From NCBI RefSeq assembly GCF_002102175.1, contig NZ_LQOX01000003.1, forward strand, positions 1 through 64,000: 64,000 bases of DNA. The letters run 5' to 3'. Source of the stretch: Mycobacterium gastri (GTDB lineage: Bacteria; Actinomycetota; Actinomycetes; Mycobacteriales; Mycobacteriaceae). The notes under the pieces are model-generated. The model saw nothing but the letters and a program-made list of their open reading frames with translations, was not told the DNA's origin and ran no database searches. Below are positions 19,457-28,121 of the stretch, in pieces. Positions within the stretch are counted from its first letter, which is position 1. Every line of letters starts with the position of its first letter. Both the position numbers and the translations under genes were made by a program.

Positions 19457-19491
19457 CTCCCCGCGCCCCTTTTCCGAGCGGGCGCGGGGAG
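19457..19491 (-). promoter_or_regulatory. 12-bp perfect hairpin between peptide gene and M29-like gene
   Basis: CTCCCCGCGCCC at 19457-19468 and GGGCGCGGGGAG at 19480-19491 pair perfectly around an 11-nt loop. On the minus-strand transcript the 3' arm ends in GGGGAG, which is also the only ribosome-binding site for GTG 19452. There is no U tract, so it is not a classic terminator. It may act as an attenuator, protect the 3' end of the peptide mRNA, or block the upstream start. Such an element would give more peptide than enzyme. Confidence 0.6.
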
Positions 19492-19506
19492 CGCGAAATT
19501 CGCGGC

Positions 19507-19671
19507 TCAGACGACGGCGTTGGGGCAGAGCCAGGCGTCGTCGGCGATCCGGGTTGGGTCGGTGCGGGCGATGGCGATTTTCTCGTTGACGTCGCGCAGG
19601 GTCTTCAAGTCAGCCGCGGATAATTCGGTGGAGCTCAGTTCTGCACTGGTGGCGATAATGACGTTGGACAT
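19507..19671 (-). CDS. candidate RiPP precursor peptide, 54 aa
   Basis: A short gene not matching any family I recognise. ATG 19671 has AAGGGG eight bases upstream. The 54-aa product opens MSNVIIATSAELSSTE, continues with an amphipathic, charged segment (ADLKTLRDVNEKIAIARTD) suited to a leader helix, and ends DDAWLCPNAVV with the only Trp and the only Cys four to eight residues from the terminus. Small size, leader-like charge pattern and a compact Trp/Cys/Pro tail beside a peptidase-fold enzyme and a P450 are typical of ribosomally made, modified peptides. The codon-third-position GC looks coding. Function and product are inferred. Confidence 0.6.
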   Translation of the reverse strand: MSNVIIATSAELSSTELSAADLKTLRDVNEKIAIARTDPTRIADDAWLCPNAVV

Positions 19672-19775
19672 TGACGAAACCCCTTCTGTGACCGGCGCAT
19701 GGTAGACGTTAGCACTCGTGCTGGCCGCGTGCGAACTGTAGCTTGCAAGCCATTGAGCATTTACGGTACGAGGCG
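19672..19775. promoter_or_regulatory. divergent control region of peptide gene and P450
   Basis: About 104 bp separate the divergent starts of the peptide gene (minus) and the P450 (plus), so both promoters should lie here. It contains two inverted repeats: AGCAC-TC-GTGCT at 19711-19722 and the perfect palindrome GCTTGCAAGC at 19741-19750, which are possible operator sites. No convincing -10/-35 pair can be assigned. Confidence 0.4.
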
Positions 19776-21083
19776 ATGGTGCGCATTCACGCCGATGCTT
19801 ACGACTCGGTCGACTTTTTCAGCGACGAGTCGCTGTTGCCGAACCCATATCCCTACTTCGACCACCTCAGGGCGAAAAGCCCCGTTTTGCGGCTGCCGCC
19901 CCACCAGGTGATGGCAATTACCGGCTATCCCGAGGGCAATGCCGTTTACCGGGACTCCGGCAATTTCTCCTCGCTCGTCGCCGTTGGCGGACCGTTTCCG
20001 CCGCTGCCGTTCGAACCGCGGGGCGACGACATCGGCGAGCAAATCGAACGGCACCGCCATCGGATGCCGATGAGCAACTACCTGACCACGATGGACCCGC
20101 CCCAACACTCCCGGGCGCGGGCGCTGCTGGGTCGTCTGCTCACCCCCGAGCGCCGCGCATGCGCTACGGAGTCGATGCGGCGCCTGGCCGGTGATCTCAT
20201 CGACCAATTCATCGCCACCGGCCACTGCGAGTTCGTGTCCGAATATGCAAAGCCCTTCTCGTACAGGGTGATTGCAGACCTGCTCGGTGTGCCCGGCCAC
20301 GACCGCCGGCTATTCGACGTGCCGCGGCCGCCGGTGCCGGTCGGTGCGCTGGACCATGCGCCGCTACCGGAGGATCCGCTGCGCTGGCTGGACGACATAT
20401 TCGTCCGCTATCTGGTGGAGCGGCGACGCGAACCCCGCGCGGATGTGCTGACGCAACTGGCCACCGCGCGCTATCCCGACGGGACGACACCCGAGGTCGC
20501 CGACCTCGCCAGGAGCGCCACCCTGCTCTTCACCGCCGGACGGGGGGCCACCGCGTTCATGCTGAGCTGGTCGGTTCGGCTGCTAGCCGAGCGTCCCGAT
20601 CTGGCGGAGCAACTGCGTGCCAACCGCAGCCGGATTCCGCAGTTCGTCGAGGAGGTCCTGCGCATGGAAAGCCCGGTAAAGAGCGACTTCCGGCTGGCCC
20701 GCAAGACCACCCGGGTGGGTGATGTCGTGATCCCGGCCGGCACCACCGTGATGCTCTGTCCCGGGGCAAGCAACCGTGATCCCCGAAAGTTCGTCAGGCC
20801 CAATGAGTTTCGCCTGGACCGAAGCAACGCCCGCGACCATATGGCGTTCGGTCGCGGCGCGCATTCGTGTCCCGGAGCGGCGCTGGCCCGCGTCGAGGCC
20901 CGCATTTCGATCGAATGCATCCTGGACCGGTTAACCGCAATCCGGCTCAGCACCGCCGAGCATGGTGCGCCTGATAACCGGCGATTCAGCTATGAGCCGG
21001 CGTACACCCTGCGCGCGCTGACCGGCTTGCACCTCGAGTTCGCGCCGGCTTTGCCTCAGCCACTGAATTCGGCCGAGATGTAG
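19776..21083 (+). CDS. cytochrome P450, putative peptide-modifying oxidase
   Basis: A 435-aa class I bacterial P450. The haem loop [15 protein letters not shown] carries the axial Cys, the ExxR of helix K is in EEVLRMESP, and the I-helix motif is [14 protein letters not shown], where AT replaces the usual TT/ET pair. It requires ferredoxin and reductase, which are not encoded nearby. P450s adjacent to small precursor peptides can cross-link aromatic side chains; here that role is inferred from the adjacent 54-aa peptide. ATG 19776 is the likely start; TTG 19743 or GTG 19779 are alternatives, all with weak ribosome-binding sites. Its 3' end overlaps the convergent methyltransferase by 28 bp. 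Confidence 0.87.
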   Translation: MVRIHADAYDSVDFFSDESLLPNPYPYFDHLRAKSPVLRLPPHQVMAITGYPEGNAVYRDSGNFSSLVAVGGPFPPLPFEPRGDDIGEQIERHRHRMPMSNYLTTMDPPQHSRARALLGRLLTPERRACATESMRRLAGDLIDQFIATGHCEFVSEYAKPFSYRVIADLLGVPGHDRRLFDVPRPPVPVGALDHAPLPEDPLRWLDDIFVRYLVERRREPRADVLTQLATARYPDGTTPEVADLARSATLLFTAGRGATAFMLSWSVRLLAERPDLAEQLRANRSRIPQFVEEVLRMESPVKSDFRLARKTTRVGDVVIPAGTTVMLCPGASNRDPRKFVRPNEFRLDRSNARDHMAFGRGAHSCPGAALARVEARISIECILDRLTAIRLSTAEHGAPDNRRFSYEPAYTLRALTGLHLEFAPALPQPLNSAEM

Positions 21084-22003
21084 ACCACCTCGCCGAAGGG
21101 AGCGTCGTCGCCGTCGACGGGTGGCAGTCCGTGTCGGGCGAACAGGTCGGTGTTGCTCACCCCGGCGATCCGCCAACCATGGGCAGCCAGATATGTGCCC
21201 GCGTCGGTGCGGTCGTCGAAATACAGCAGAGCCGCCATGTCGAGATCGAAGCCGTGGCGATTCCACCGCTCGTTCTGGCGCCGCATGCGCCGTCGCAGCT
21301 CTTCTCGGTTGAGATCGTTGACGTCGAGCAGACCCTCGGTGGCGAACCGGCTGCCCGGTGCGCTGTGGGCGGTGACCTGGTCCAGCAGCCGGTCCTGGGC
21401 CTGCGCCGGCAGGTAACCCAGCAGCCCTTCTGCGGACCAGGCGGTTGGCTGGGCCGGGTCGAAGCCGGCTTCGCGCAATGCCGCCGGCCAGTCGTCACGC
21501 AAGTCGACCGCTACCGGGCGCCGATCGGCCGTCGGCTGCGCACCCAGGCCGGCCAGCGTCGCGGTCTTGAACTCGATCACCCGCGGCTGGTCGACTTCGA
21601 ACACGGTGGTACCGGCCGGCCAGGGCAACCGGTAAGCGCGGGAATCCAGGCCGGACGCCAGGATGACGGCTTGGCGGATACCGGCCCGGGTTGCGTCGGT
21701 GAAGAAGTCGTCGAAGAACCGGGTGCGCACGGTCATAGCGTTGGCGAAGTGCCGGATGCCGTTGGCCGTGTCGTCATCGACGTCGGCGGTACTTAGCTCG
21801 CCACTGGCGACGCGGCTGAAGAAGTCGACGCCGACCGCTTTGACCAGCGGCTCGGCGAAGTGGTCGCTGGCAATGGCTCCGGCGCCGTTGGCGTCCCGGC
21901 AGGCCGCCGCGCGTGCGGCCGCCACCATGGTGGCCGTCAAACCCACGCTGGAAGCCAAATCCCAGGTGTCGCCCTCGAAGCGCGCGCTACCCAATTGCGT
22001 CAT
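21056..22003 (-). CDS. SAM-dependent methyltransferase, PPM/leucine carboxyl methyltransferase-like (Rv0731c-like)
   Basis: A 315-aa intact member of the same family as 10159-11088 and the broken copy at 17745-18343. It has [17 protein letters not shown], the SAM-binding [28 protein letters not shown], and [15 protein letters not shown] 22003 is chosen because it places the conserved block about 10 residues in; the frame is open a further 36 codons upstream without support. It occupies the Rv0731c position before secY. The substrate is unknown; a carboxyl group, possibly the C-terminus of the nearby peptide, is a speculative option. Confidence 0.88.
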   Translation of the reverse strand: MTQLGSARFEGDTWDLASSVGLTATMVAAARAAACRDANGAGAIASDHFAEPLVKAVGVDFFSRVASGELSTADVDDDTANGIRHFANAMTVRTRFFDDFFTDATRAGIRQAVILASGLDSRAYRLPWPAGTTVFEVDQPRVIEFKTATLAGLGAQPTADRRPVAVDLRDDWPAALREAGFDPAQPTAWSAEGLLGYLPAQAQDRLLDQVTAHSAPGSRFATEGLLDVNDLNREELRRRMRRQNERWNRHGFDLDMAALLYFDDRTDAGTYLAAHGWRIAGVSNTDLFARHGLPPVDGDDAPFGEVVYISAEFSG

Positions 22004-22227
22004 CCGTTTGCCCTCCGCCGGCCACTTATTGATACTTAGCAAATATAACGAACTAGCAAGACTGTACGCTCGCCCGGCGCCGCCACGGCCACCCAGGCAA
22101 GTCCCGCCCACATCAGCTGTTAATCTCGTAACGGTTTGACGCGCTGTAGATAATGCGGCCGTACGTCCTGGCCTGCGAGTGTTGGGCGCGTAATGCAGGA
22201 TGACCCCCCGCTGCGCAGGAGGAAGTA

Positions 22228-23553
22228 GTGCTTTCGGCTTTCATCTCATCGCTGCGTACAGTCGACCTGAGACGGAAGATCCTCTTCACGCTGGGCATTG
22301 TGGTGCTGTACCGGGCGGGGGCCTCACTGCCCTCTCCGGGCGTCGACTTTCCGCACGTTCAGCAGTGCATCAAACAGGCCAGCAGCGGCGAAGCCGGACA
22401 GATCTACTCGCTGATCAACCTGTTCTCCGGCGGTGCGCTGCTCAAGCTCACGGTGTTCGCGGTCGGGGTGATGCCCTACATCACGGCCAGCATCATCGTG
22501 CAGCTGCTGACCGTCGTGATCCCCAGGTTTGAGGAACTGCGTAAGGAAGGTCAGTCCGGCCAGGCCAAGATGACGCAGTACACCCGTTATCTGGCGATCG
22601 CGCTGGCGATTCTGCAGGCCACCAGCATCGTGGCGCTGGCGGCCAACGACCAGCTGCTGCAAGGCTGCCGCGAGAAAATCATCGCCGACGACAGCATTTT
22701 CACCCTGGTCGTCATCGTGCTGGTGATGACCAGTGGCGCGGCGCTAGTGATGTGGATGGGTGAGTTGATCACCGAACGCGGCATCGGCAACGGCATGTCG
22801 CTGCTGATCTTCGTCGGCATTGCCGCCCGCATCTATCCCGAAGGACATGACATCCTGGAAAGCCGCGGCGGCGCGGTCTTCGCCGCGGTCTGCGTGGCCA
22901 CGCTGATCATCATCGTCGGCGTGGTTTTCGTCGAGCAGGGCCAGCGCCGCATCCCGGTGCAATACGCCAAACGGATGGTGGGCCGGCGGATGTACGGCGG
23001 AACGTCGACGTATCTGCCGCTCAAGGTCAACCAGGCCGGCGTCATCCCGGTGATCTTCGCTTCGTCGCTGATCTACATTCCGCACCTGATCACTCAGCTG
23101 GTCCGCAGCGGCACCGGGGGTCTCGGCCGCGGCTGGTGGGACAAGTTCGTCGCCACCTACCTGTCCGACCCCAGCAACATCGGCTATATCGCCATCTACT
23201 TCAGCCTGATCATCTTCTTCACCTACTTCTACGTGTCGATCACGTTCAATCCCGACGAGCGTGCCGATGAGATGAAAAAGTTCGGCGGCTTCATTCCAGG
23301 CATTCGTCCGGGCCGCCCGACCGCTGATTACCTGCGTTATGTGCTGAGCCGGATTACCCTGCCGGGTTCGATCTACCTCGGCGTGATCGCCGTGTTGCCC
23401 AATCTGTTCCTCCAGATCGGCGCCAGCGGCGGAGTTCAGAACCTACCCTTCGGGGGTACCGCGGTTCTGATCATGATCGGCGTCGGTTTGGATACGGTCA
23501 AACAGATCGAGAGTCAGCTCATGCAGCGCAACTATGAAGGGTTCCTCAAGTGA
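22228..23553 (+). CDS. secY: protein translocase subunit SecY
   Basis: A 441-aa, ten-helix channel of the Sec translocon, homologue of Rv0732. The signature blocks [39 protein letters not shown] and [22 protein letters not shown] are present. GTG 22228 has a strong GGAGGAAGTA in front. adk overlaps its stop. The roughly 220 bp before it, shared with the divergent methyltransferase, are AT-richer near 22030-22060 and probably hold promoters for both directions. Confidence 0.98.
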   Translation: MLSAFISSLRTVDLRRKILFTLGIVVLYRAGASLPSPGVDFPHVQQCIKQASSGEAGQIYSLINLFSGGALLKLTVFAVGVMPYITASIIVQLLTVVIPRFEELRKEGQSGQAKMTQYTRYLAIALAILQATSIVALAANDQLLQGCREKIIADDSIFTLVVIVLVMTSGAALVMWMGELITERGIGNGMSLLIFVGIAARIYPEGHDILESRGGAVFAAVCVATLIIIVGVVFVEQGQRRIPVQYAKRMVGRRMYGGTSTYLPLKVNQAGVIPVIFASSLIYIPHLITQLVRSGTGGLGRGWWDKFVATYLSDPSNIGYIAIYFSLIIFFTYFYVSITFNPDERADEMKKFGGFIPGIRPGRPTADYLRYVLSRITLPGSIYLGVIAVLPNLFLQIGASGGVQNLPFGGTAVLIMIGVGLDTVKQIESQLMQRNYEGFLK

Positions 23554-24095
23554 GAGTCGTTTTGCTGGGACCGCCCGGGGCGGGCAAGGGGACGCAAGCC
23601 CAAAAGCTGGCCGAGAAGCTGGGGATCCCGCAGATCTCCACCGGCGAGCTGTTCCGGCGAAACATCGAAGACGGCACCAAGCTGGGCATCGAGGCCAAGC
23701 GGTACCTGAGCGCCGGTGACCTGGTGCCGTCCGATCTGACCAACGAACTCGTCGACGATCGGTTGAACAACCCCGACGCGGCCAACGGTTTTATCCTGGA
23801 CGGGTATCCACGGTCGGTGGAACAGGCCAAGGCGCTGCACGAGATGCTCGAACGCCGGGGGACCGACATCGATGCCGTGCTGGAGTTCCGGGTGTCGGAG
23901 GAGGTGTTGCTGGAGCGGCTCAGAGGCCGTGGCCGCGCCGACGACACCGACGAGGTGATCCTCAACCGGATGAAGGTATATCGCGACGAGACCGCACCGC
24001 TGCTGGAGTACTACAGCAGCCAACTGAAGACCGTCGACGCGGTCGGCACCATGGACGAAGTGTTCGCTCGCGCGTTGCAGGCCCTGGGGAAGTAG
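23550..24095 (+). CDS. adk: adenylate kinase
   Basis: A 181-aa short-form adenylate kinase that interconverts AMP+ATP and 2 ADP. The P-loop [14 protein letters not shown] is at residues 5-18, and the AMP-binding [13 protein letters not shown] is near 81. It lacks the LID-domain zinc insert, as in M. tuberculosis Adk (Rv0733, 181 aa). The GTG start overlaps the secY stop. Confidence 0.98.
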   Translation: MRVVLLGPPGAGKGTQAQKLAEKLGIPQISTGELFRRNIEDGTKLGIEAKRYLSAGDLVPSDLTNELVDDRLNNPDAANGFILDGYPRSVEQAKALHEMLERRGTDIDAVLEFRVSEEVLLERLRGRGRADDTDEVILNRMKVYRDETAPLLEYYSSQLKTVDAVGTMDEVFARALQALGK

Positions 24096-24097
24096 CC

Positions 24098-24898
24098 ATG
24101 TGTGCCCTGGCACGGTTGCGGGGCCGCAAAGTCGTGCCACAACGCACTGCCGGCGAGCTTGACGCAATGGCCGCGGCGGGCTCCGTCGTGGCCGCGGCCC
24201 TGCGAGCCGTCCGCGCGGCGGCGGTCGCCGGAGCGTCGAGCCTGAGCCTCGACGACATCGCCGAGACAGTGATCCGCGAAGCCGGCGCTACCCCGTCGTT
24301 CCTGGGCTATCACGGCTACCCGGCGTCGATCTGCGTCTCGGTCAATGACCGGGTGGTCCACGGCATTCCGTCCGCAGCGGAAATCCTGGCCGCCGGCGAC
24401 CTGGTTTCGGTCGACTGTGGCGCCGTCCTGGACGGCTGGCACGGCGACGCGGCAATAACCTTCGGGGTCGGACCGCTCGGTCCGGCCGACGAAGCCCTGT
24501 CGGAAGCGACCCGGGAATCACTGGAGGCCGGAATCAAGGCAATGGTGGTCGGTAATCGGCTGACCGACGTCTCCCATGCCATCGAGCAAGGTACCCGTAC
24601 CGCCGAGACCCGCTACGGCCACTCGTTCGGAATCGTCGACGGGTACGGCGGCCACGGGATCGGCCGGCAGATGCACATGGATCCGTTCTTGCCCAACGAG
24701 GGCGCTCCCGGGCGCGGCCCAGTGCTGGTCGCGGGTTCGGTGCTGGCCATCGAACCGATGTTGACCCTGGGCACTGGCAGGACCGTGGTGCTCGACGACA
24801 ATTGGACGGTCACTACTGCCGACGGGTCGCGTGCGGCACACTGGGAACACACCGTTGCGGTAACCGAGGACGGGCCCCGAATCCTGACCTTTGGTTAG
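24098..24898 (+). CDS. mapA: methionine aminopeptidase type I
   Basis: A 266-aa M24 peptidase that removes initiator methionine from new proteins. The substrate-positioning His is in [11 protein letters not shown], the metal ligands include the two Asp in [17 protein letters not shown], and [10 protein letters not shown] carries a ligand His. The remaining ligands are Glu in AIEPM and the final HWEHTVAV region. It corresponds to Rv0734. ATG 24098 lies two bases after adk. The sigL promoter begins just past its stop. Confidence 0.96.
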   Translation: MCALARLRGRKVVPQRTAGELDAMAAAGSVVAAALRAVRAAAVAGASSLSLDDIAETVIREAGATPSFLGYHGYPASICVSVNDRVVHGIPSAAEILAAGDLVSVDCGAVLDGWHGDAAITFGVGPLGPADEALSEATRESLEAGIKAMVVGNRLTDVSHAIEQGTRTAETRYGHSFGIVDGYGGHGIGRQMHMDPFLPNEGAPGRGPVLVAGSVLAIEPMLTLGTGRTVVLDDNWTVTTADGSRAAHWEHTVAVTEDGPRILTFG

Positions 24899-24903
24899 AC
24901 GGC

Positions 24904-24931
24904 TGAACCAAACACCTACTCGACTCGTGTC
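24904..24931 (+). promoter_or_regulatory. SigL-type promoter of sigL-rslA
   Basis: TGAACC at 24904-24909 and CGTGTC at 24926-24931 are separated by 16 nt. From memory, the published M. tuberculosis SigL consensus is a TGAACC -35 with a CGT-type -10, and sigL is autoregulated. Transcription would start about six to nine bases downstream, close to the ribosome-binding site of sigL, giving a very short leader. Confidence 0.75.
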
Positions 24932-24950
24932 AGAAGCGGGAGGTGATCGA

Positions 24951-25496
24951 GTGGGTCGGGTGCCCGGCACTCGGGCGGCGCCCGGGGCTACCGAGGCCGC
25001 GCTGATGAAGTCGCTCTACGACGAGCATGCCGCGGTGTTGTGGCGCTACGCGTTGCGGTTGACCGGCGACGCGAGCCAGGCCGAGGACGTCGTCCAGGAG
25101 ACGTTGTTGCGGGCATGGCAGCACCCGGAAGTGATAGGTGATACCGAACGGTCGGCGCGCGCGTGGTTGTTCACCGTCGCGCGCAACATGATCATTGACG
25201 ATCGGCGCAGCGCACGGTCCCGCAATGTCGTCGGCTCCACCGACGAATCGGGCGCGCCCGAGCAGTCCGTGCCCGACGAGGTGAACGCGGCGCTGGACCG
25301 GTTGCTGATCGCCGAGGCGATGGCTCACTTGTCCGTCGAGCACCGGGCCGTGATCGAGCGGTCCTACTATCGTGGTTGGACCACCGCGCAGATTGCCGGC
25401 GACCTCGGAATCGCCGAAGGGACCGTCAAGTCGCGACTTCACTACGCGGTGCGGGCGCTGCGTCTCGGTCTGCAGGAACTTGGGGTGACACGATGA
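24951..25496 (+). CDS. sigL: ECF RNA polymerase sigma factor SigL
   Basis: A 181-aa ECF sigma factor. Region 2 is LYDEHAAVLWRYALRLTGD to RAWLFTVARNMIIDD, and region 4 is LSVEHRAVIERSYYRGWTTAQIA with the helix-turn-helix GIAEGTVKSRLHYAVRAL. It is nearly identical in pattern to Rv0735, which controls a small envelope, polyketide and oxidative-folding regulon in M. tuberculosis. GTG 24951 has GGGAGG seven bases upstream. It is held inactive by RslA, encoded downstream. Confidence 0.96.
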   Translation: MGRVPGTRAAPGATEAALMKSLYDEHAAVLWRYALRLTGDASQAEDVVQETLLRAWQHPEVIGDTERSARAWLFTVARNMIIDDRRSARSRNVVGSTDESGAPEQSVPDEVNAALDRLLIAEAMAHLSVEHRAVIERSYYRGWTTAQIAGDLGIAEGTVKSRLHYAVRALRLGLQELGVTR

Positions 25497-25582
25497 CGGC
25501 AGGCCTGGTTCGAGGGACTGTTCACGGACCCATCCAGGCGGCCGTCCGCTCCGAATACTTGGGGGTGACAGGAGATGGATGA
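25493..25582 (+). CDS. 29-aa small ORF linking sigL and rslA
   Basis: ATG 25493 overlaps the sigL TGA as ATGA. The 29-codon frame ends at a TGA one base before the preferred rslA ATG at 25584. Its last residues (EYLGVTGDG) echo the end of SigL (QELGVTR), and the DNA repeats CTTGGGG(G)TGACA at both ends, so the segment probably arose by partial duplication or insertion. The arrangement would let ribosomes pass from sigL through the small frame to rslA. The peptide itself may have no function. Confidence 0.45.
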   Translation: MTAGLVRGTVHGPIQAAVRSEYLGVTGDG

Positions 25583-25583
25583 C

Positions 25584-26348
25584 ATGGTCACGTCGCTTCG
25601 GGGGCTTGGCCCCCCCGGTGACAACAAGGGGTATGACCTGGCGACCGGTCACAACCACCCCTATGGGATGTGGGACGCCGCTTACGTATTGGGTTCGCTG
25701 TCGGCGACCGATCGCCGCGAATACGAAGAGCACATGAGCCGCTGCCTCGCCTGCCGGCAGGCCGTCGCCGAGCTCTCCGGTGTGCCCGCCTTGCTTTCGC
25801 AGCTCGACCGCGACGAGGTGGCGACGATGAACGAGTCCGGCCCGGGCGCGGCTCCTCCGCAGCCGGCGCCGCCGCTCTCGCCGCAGTTGTTGCCGTCGTT
25901 GCTGGCCACGGTGCGCTGGCGCCGTCGCCGCGCCCGGCTGACGACGTGGGTGGCCTCGGCCGCTGCGGCGGTGTTATTGGTAATTTGTGTGCTCATCGGT
26001 GTCCAGGGTCCTTCCGGTTCGCCGCAGCCGGCGACCGTGTCGGCGCAGCCGATGGCACAGGTCGGGACCCACCTGCTGGCTTCGACGGTGTCGCTTCGCC
26101 CCGAGCACTGGGGGACGTTCATCAACTTGCGGTGCGTTTGCCTGGCTCCGCCGGATGCGCCCCACGACACGCTGGCGATGGTCGTGGTGGGTCGTGATGG
26201 CACCCAGACCCGGCTGGCGACGTGGGTGGCCGAACCCGGCCACACTGCGACACCAGCCGGCAGCATCTCGATACCGGTCGATCGAATCGCCGCCGTGCAA
26301 GTGGTTTCCGCCGATACCGGCCAGGTGCTGCTGCAGCGTTCGCTCTGA
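25584..26348 (+). CDS. rslA: anti-sigma-L factor RslA, membrane ZAS protein
   Basis: A 254-aa membrane anti-sigma factor, homologue of Rv0736. The cytoplasmic zinc anti-sigma motif is seen as HMSRCLACRQAVAEL near residue 50. A single transmembrane helix (VASAAAAVLLVICVLIGVQ) lies near residues 122-140, and an external domain carries NLRCVCLAPP. In M. tuberculosis RslA zinc binding and SigL release respond to oxidation. ATG 25584 is preferred over ATG 25575 because AGGAG is nine bases upstream of it and touches the earlier ATG. Confidence 0.94.
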   Translation: MVTSLRGLGPPGDNKGYDLATGHNHPYGMWDAAYVLGSLSATDRREYEEHMSRCLACRQAVAELSGVPALLSQLDRDEVATMNESGPGAAPPQPAPPLSPQLLPSLLATVRWRRRRARLTTWVASAAAAVLLVICVLIGVQGPSGSPQPATVSAQPMAQVGTHLLASTVSLRPEHWGTFINLRCVCLAPPDAPHDTLAMVVVGRDGTQTRLATWVAEPGHTATPAGSISIPVDRIAAVQVVSADTGQVLLQRSL

Positions 26349-26365
26349 ATTCGCCCGGCCCGCGG

Positions 26366-26393
26366 TGAACTGAAGTTCGCCGCGGGTCGTGTT
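26366..26393 (+). promoter_or_regulatory. SigL-type promoter of the four-gene cluster
   Basis: TGAACT at 26366-26371 and CGTGTT at 26388-26393 are separated by 16 nt, the same spacing and nearly the same hexamers as in the sigL promoter at 24904-24931. The predicted start point at about 26399-26401 coincides with the ATG at 26400, so the message would be leaderless. No Shine-Dalgarno precedes that ATG, which fits. Confidence 0.65.
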
Positions 26394-26399
26394 ACCGAC

Positions 26400-28121
26400 A
26401 TGCCCAGGAAGCACCGGGTGGTCGACTACATCGTGGACCACCTCGCGGCGATCGGAGTCGACCACGTCTTCGGTGTGGACGGAGCCAACATCGAAGATCT
26501 CTACGACGCCGCGCATTTCCACCCGTCGCTGTGCGCCGTCCTGGCCAAGCACGAATTCTCCGCCGCCGCAATGGCTGACGGGTACAGCCGCAGCGGGGCC
26601 GGGCTGGGATCTGGGTTAGGAGTGGTGGCGGCGACTTCCGGCGGCGGTGCTCTCAATCTCGTCGCGGGATTGGGAGAGGCGCTGGCCAGCCGGGTTCCGG
26701 TGCTCGCCCTGGTCGGGCAACCCGCCACCACCCTGGACGGCCGGGGCGCCTTTCAGGACACCAGTGGGCGCAACGGATCACTGGATGCCCAAGCGGTGTT
26801 CTCGGCGGTGTCGCTATCGTGCCAGCGGCTGCTCGCGCCGGCCGACATCGCCTCGGCCTTGCCGCGTGCCATCGCCACGGCGCGCACCGGTGGTCCGGCA
26901 GTGTTGTTGCTGCCCAAGGACATTCAGCAGGGATACGTGGCGGTCGAAGAGCGCAGCCGGCCGCCGGGGGACGTGCGGCCTATCGGCAACCCGTATCCCA
27001 TAGCGCAGCTTCTGCGCCTGGCGAACGGCCCGGTCACGATCATCGTCGGCGAGCAGGTGGCGCGCGACAACGCCCGGCTGGAGCTCGAGCAGCTGCGAGC
27101 GCTGTTGCGGGCCCGCGTGGCGACCGTGCCGGAGGCCAAGGATGTCGCCGGGACACCGGGCCTGGGGTCGTCGTCAGCGCTGGGAGTGACCGGAGTGATG
27201 GGCCACCCGCACGTGGCCGAAGCGGTGGCCGGCAGCGCGGTGTGCCTCGTCGTCGGCACCCGAATGCCCATGACCGCCCGTGCCGGCCTGGAAGACGCAC
27301 TGGCCGCGGTGCGAACGGTGTCGCTCGGTTCGGCGCCGCCCTACTTTCCGTGCACCCATGTGCATACCGACGACCTGCGCGGCTCACTTCGCATCCTCAT
27401 CCAGGCGCTCTCGGGACCCGGGCGGCCCACCGGGCTGCGCGTGCCTGACGTGGTGCAGCGCACCGAGCTGCGGCCGCCGTCCTGGACGGGCGTGGGTGTG
27501 CGGTACCGCGACGCCATGGCGGTACTCAACGATGAGCTGCCCGACGGCGCCGACATCGTGGTCGACGCCGGCAACACCGGCGCCGCGGCGATCCACTACC
27601 TGTCGGCCCGCCGGGGCGGCAGGTTCGCCGTCGCGCTCGGCATGGGCGGCATGGGCTACAGCTTCGGTGCCGGCATCGGAATGGCCTTGGGGCGCGCCAA
27701 CACCGGACGGCCCGCCGGACGCACCGTGGTGATCGCCGGAGATGGGGCTTTTTTCATGCACGGCATGGAGGTGCACACCGCCGTTCAGTACCGGCTCCCG
27801 ATGACGTTCGTCTTGTTCAACAACAACGCCCATGCCATGTGTGTGACCCGCGAGCAGCTGTTCTACGGAGATCTTTACAGCTACAACAGGTTTCGCCGCA
27901 GCCGGTTGGGATCTGGCCTGGCGGCGATGTTTCCGGGCCTGATGTCTGTCGACGTCACCGACGTCGGCCGGTTAGCCACCGCATTGCGATCCGCATTGGA
28001 TGCCGACGGGCCGGCAGTGGTCAGTGTCGAATGCGCTGCCGACGAAATTCCGCCGTTTGCACCTTTTCTCATTGGAAACACCTCGAAGGAGAATCGTACC
28101 GATGTCGCTGCCAGCGCTTGA
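26400..28121 (+). CDS. thiamine diphosphate-dependent enzyme (acetolactate synthase/2-oxoacid decarboxylase family)
   Basis: A 573-aa ThDP enzyme with the three usual domains. The N-terminal Pyr domain has the activating Glu in LAKHEFSAAAMADGYSR (near 51), there is a central Rossmann-like domain, and the C-terminal PP domain has the ThDP motif starting GDGAFF (near 443) and ending LFNNN. Family members decarboxylate a 2-oxoacid and may ligate the product to a second carbonyl. The substrate is unknown; it is not an obvious IlvB, because the small subunit and the IlvB branch features are absent. It is first in a four-gene operon and overlaps the next gene by 20 bp. M. tuberculosis has no equivalent between Rv0736 and Rv0737. 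Confidence 0.85.
   Translation: MPRKHRVVDYIVDHLAAIGVDHVFGVDGANIEDLYDAAHFHPSLCAVLAKHEFSAAAMADGYSRSGAGLGSGLGVVAATSGGGALNLVAGLGEALASRVPVLALVGQPATTLDGRGAFQDTSGRNGSLDAQAVFSAVSLSCQRLLAPADIASALPRAIATARTGGPAVLLLPKDIQQGYVAVEERSRPPGDVRPIGNPYPIAQLLRLANGPVTIIVGEQVARDNARLELEQLRALLRARVATVPEAKDVAGTPGLGSSSALGVTGVMGHPHVAEAVAGSAVCLVVGTRMPMTARAGLEDALAAVRTVSLGSAPPYFPCTHVHTDDLRGSLRILIQALSGPGRPTGLRVPDVVQRTELRPPSWTGVGVRYRDAMAVLNDELPDGADIVVDAGNTGAAAIHYLSARRGGRFAVALGMGGMGYSFGAGIGMALGRANTGRPAGRTVVIAGDGAFFMHGMEVHTAVQYRLPMTFVLFNNNAHAMCVTREQLFYGDLYSYNRFRRSRLGSGLAAMFPGLMSVDVTDVGRLATALRSALDADGPAVVSVECAADEIPPFAPFLIGNTSKENRTDVAASA

Noticed and set aside
19358-19705. Plus-strand frame of 115 codons opposite the peptide gene
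   Set aside because: It overlaps the minus-strand peptide gene and hairpin, lacks a ribosome-binding site, and its composition is that of an antisense frame.
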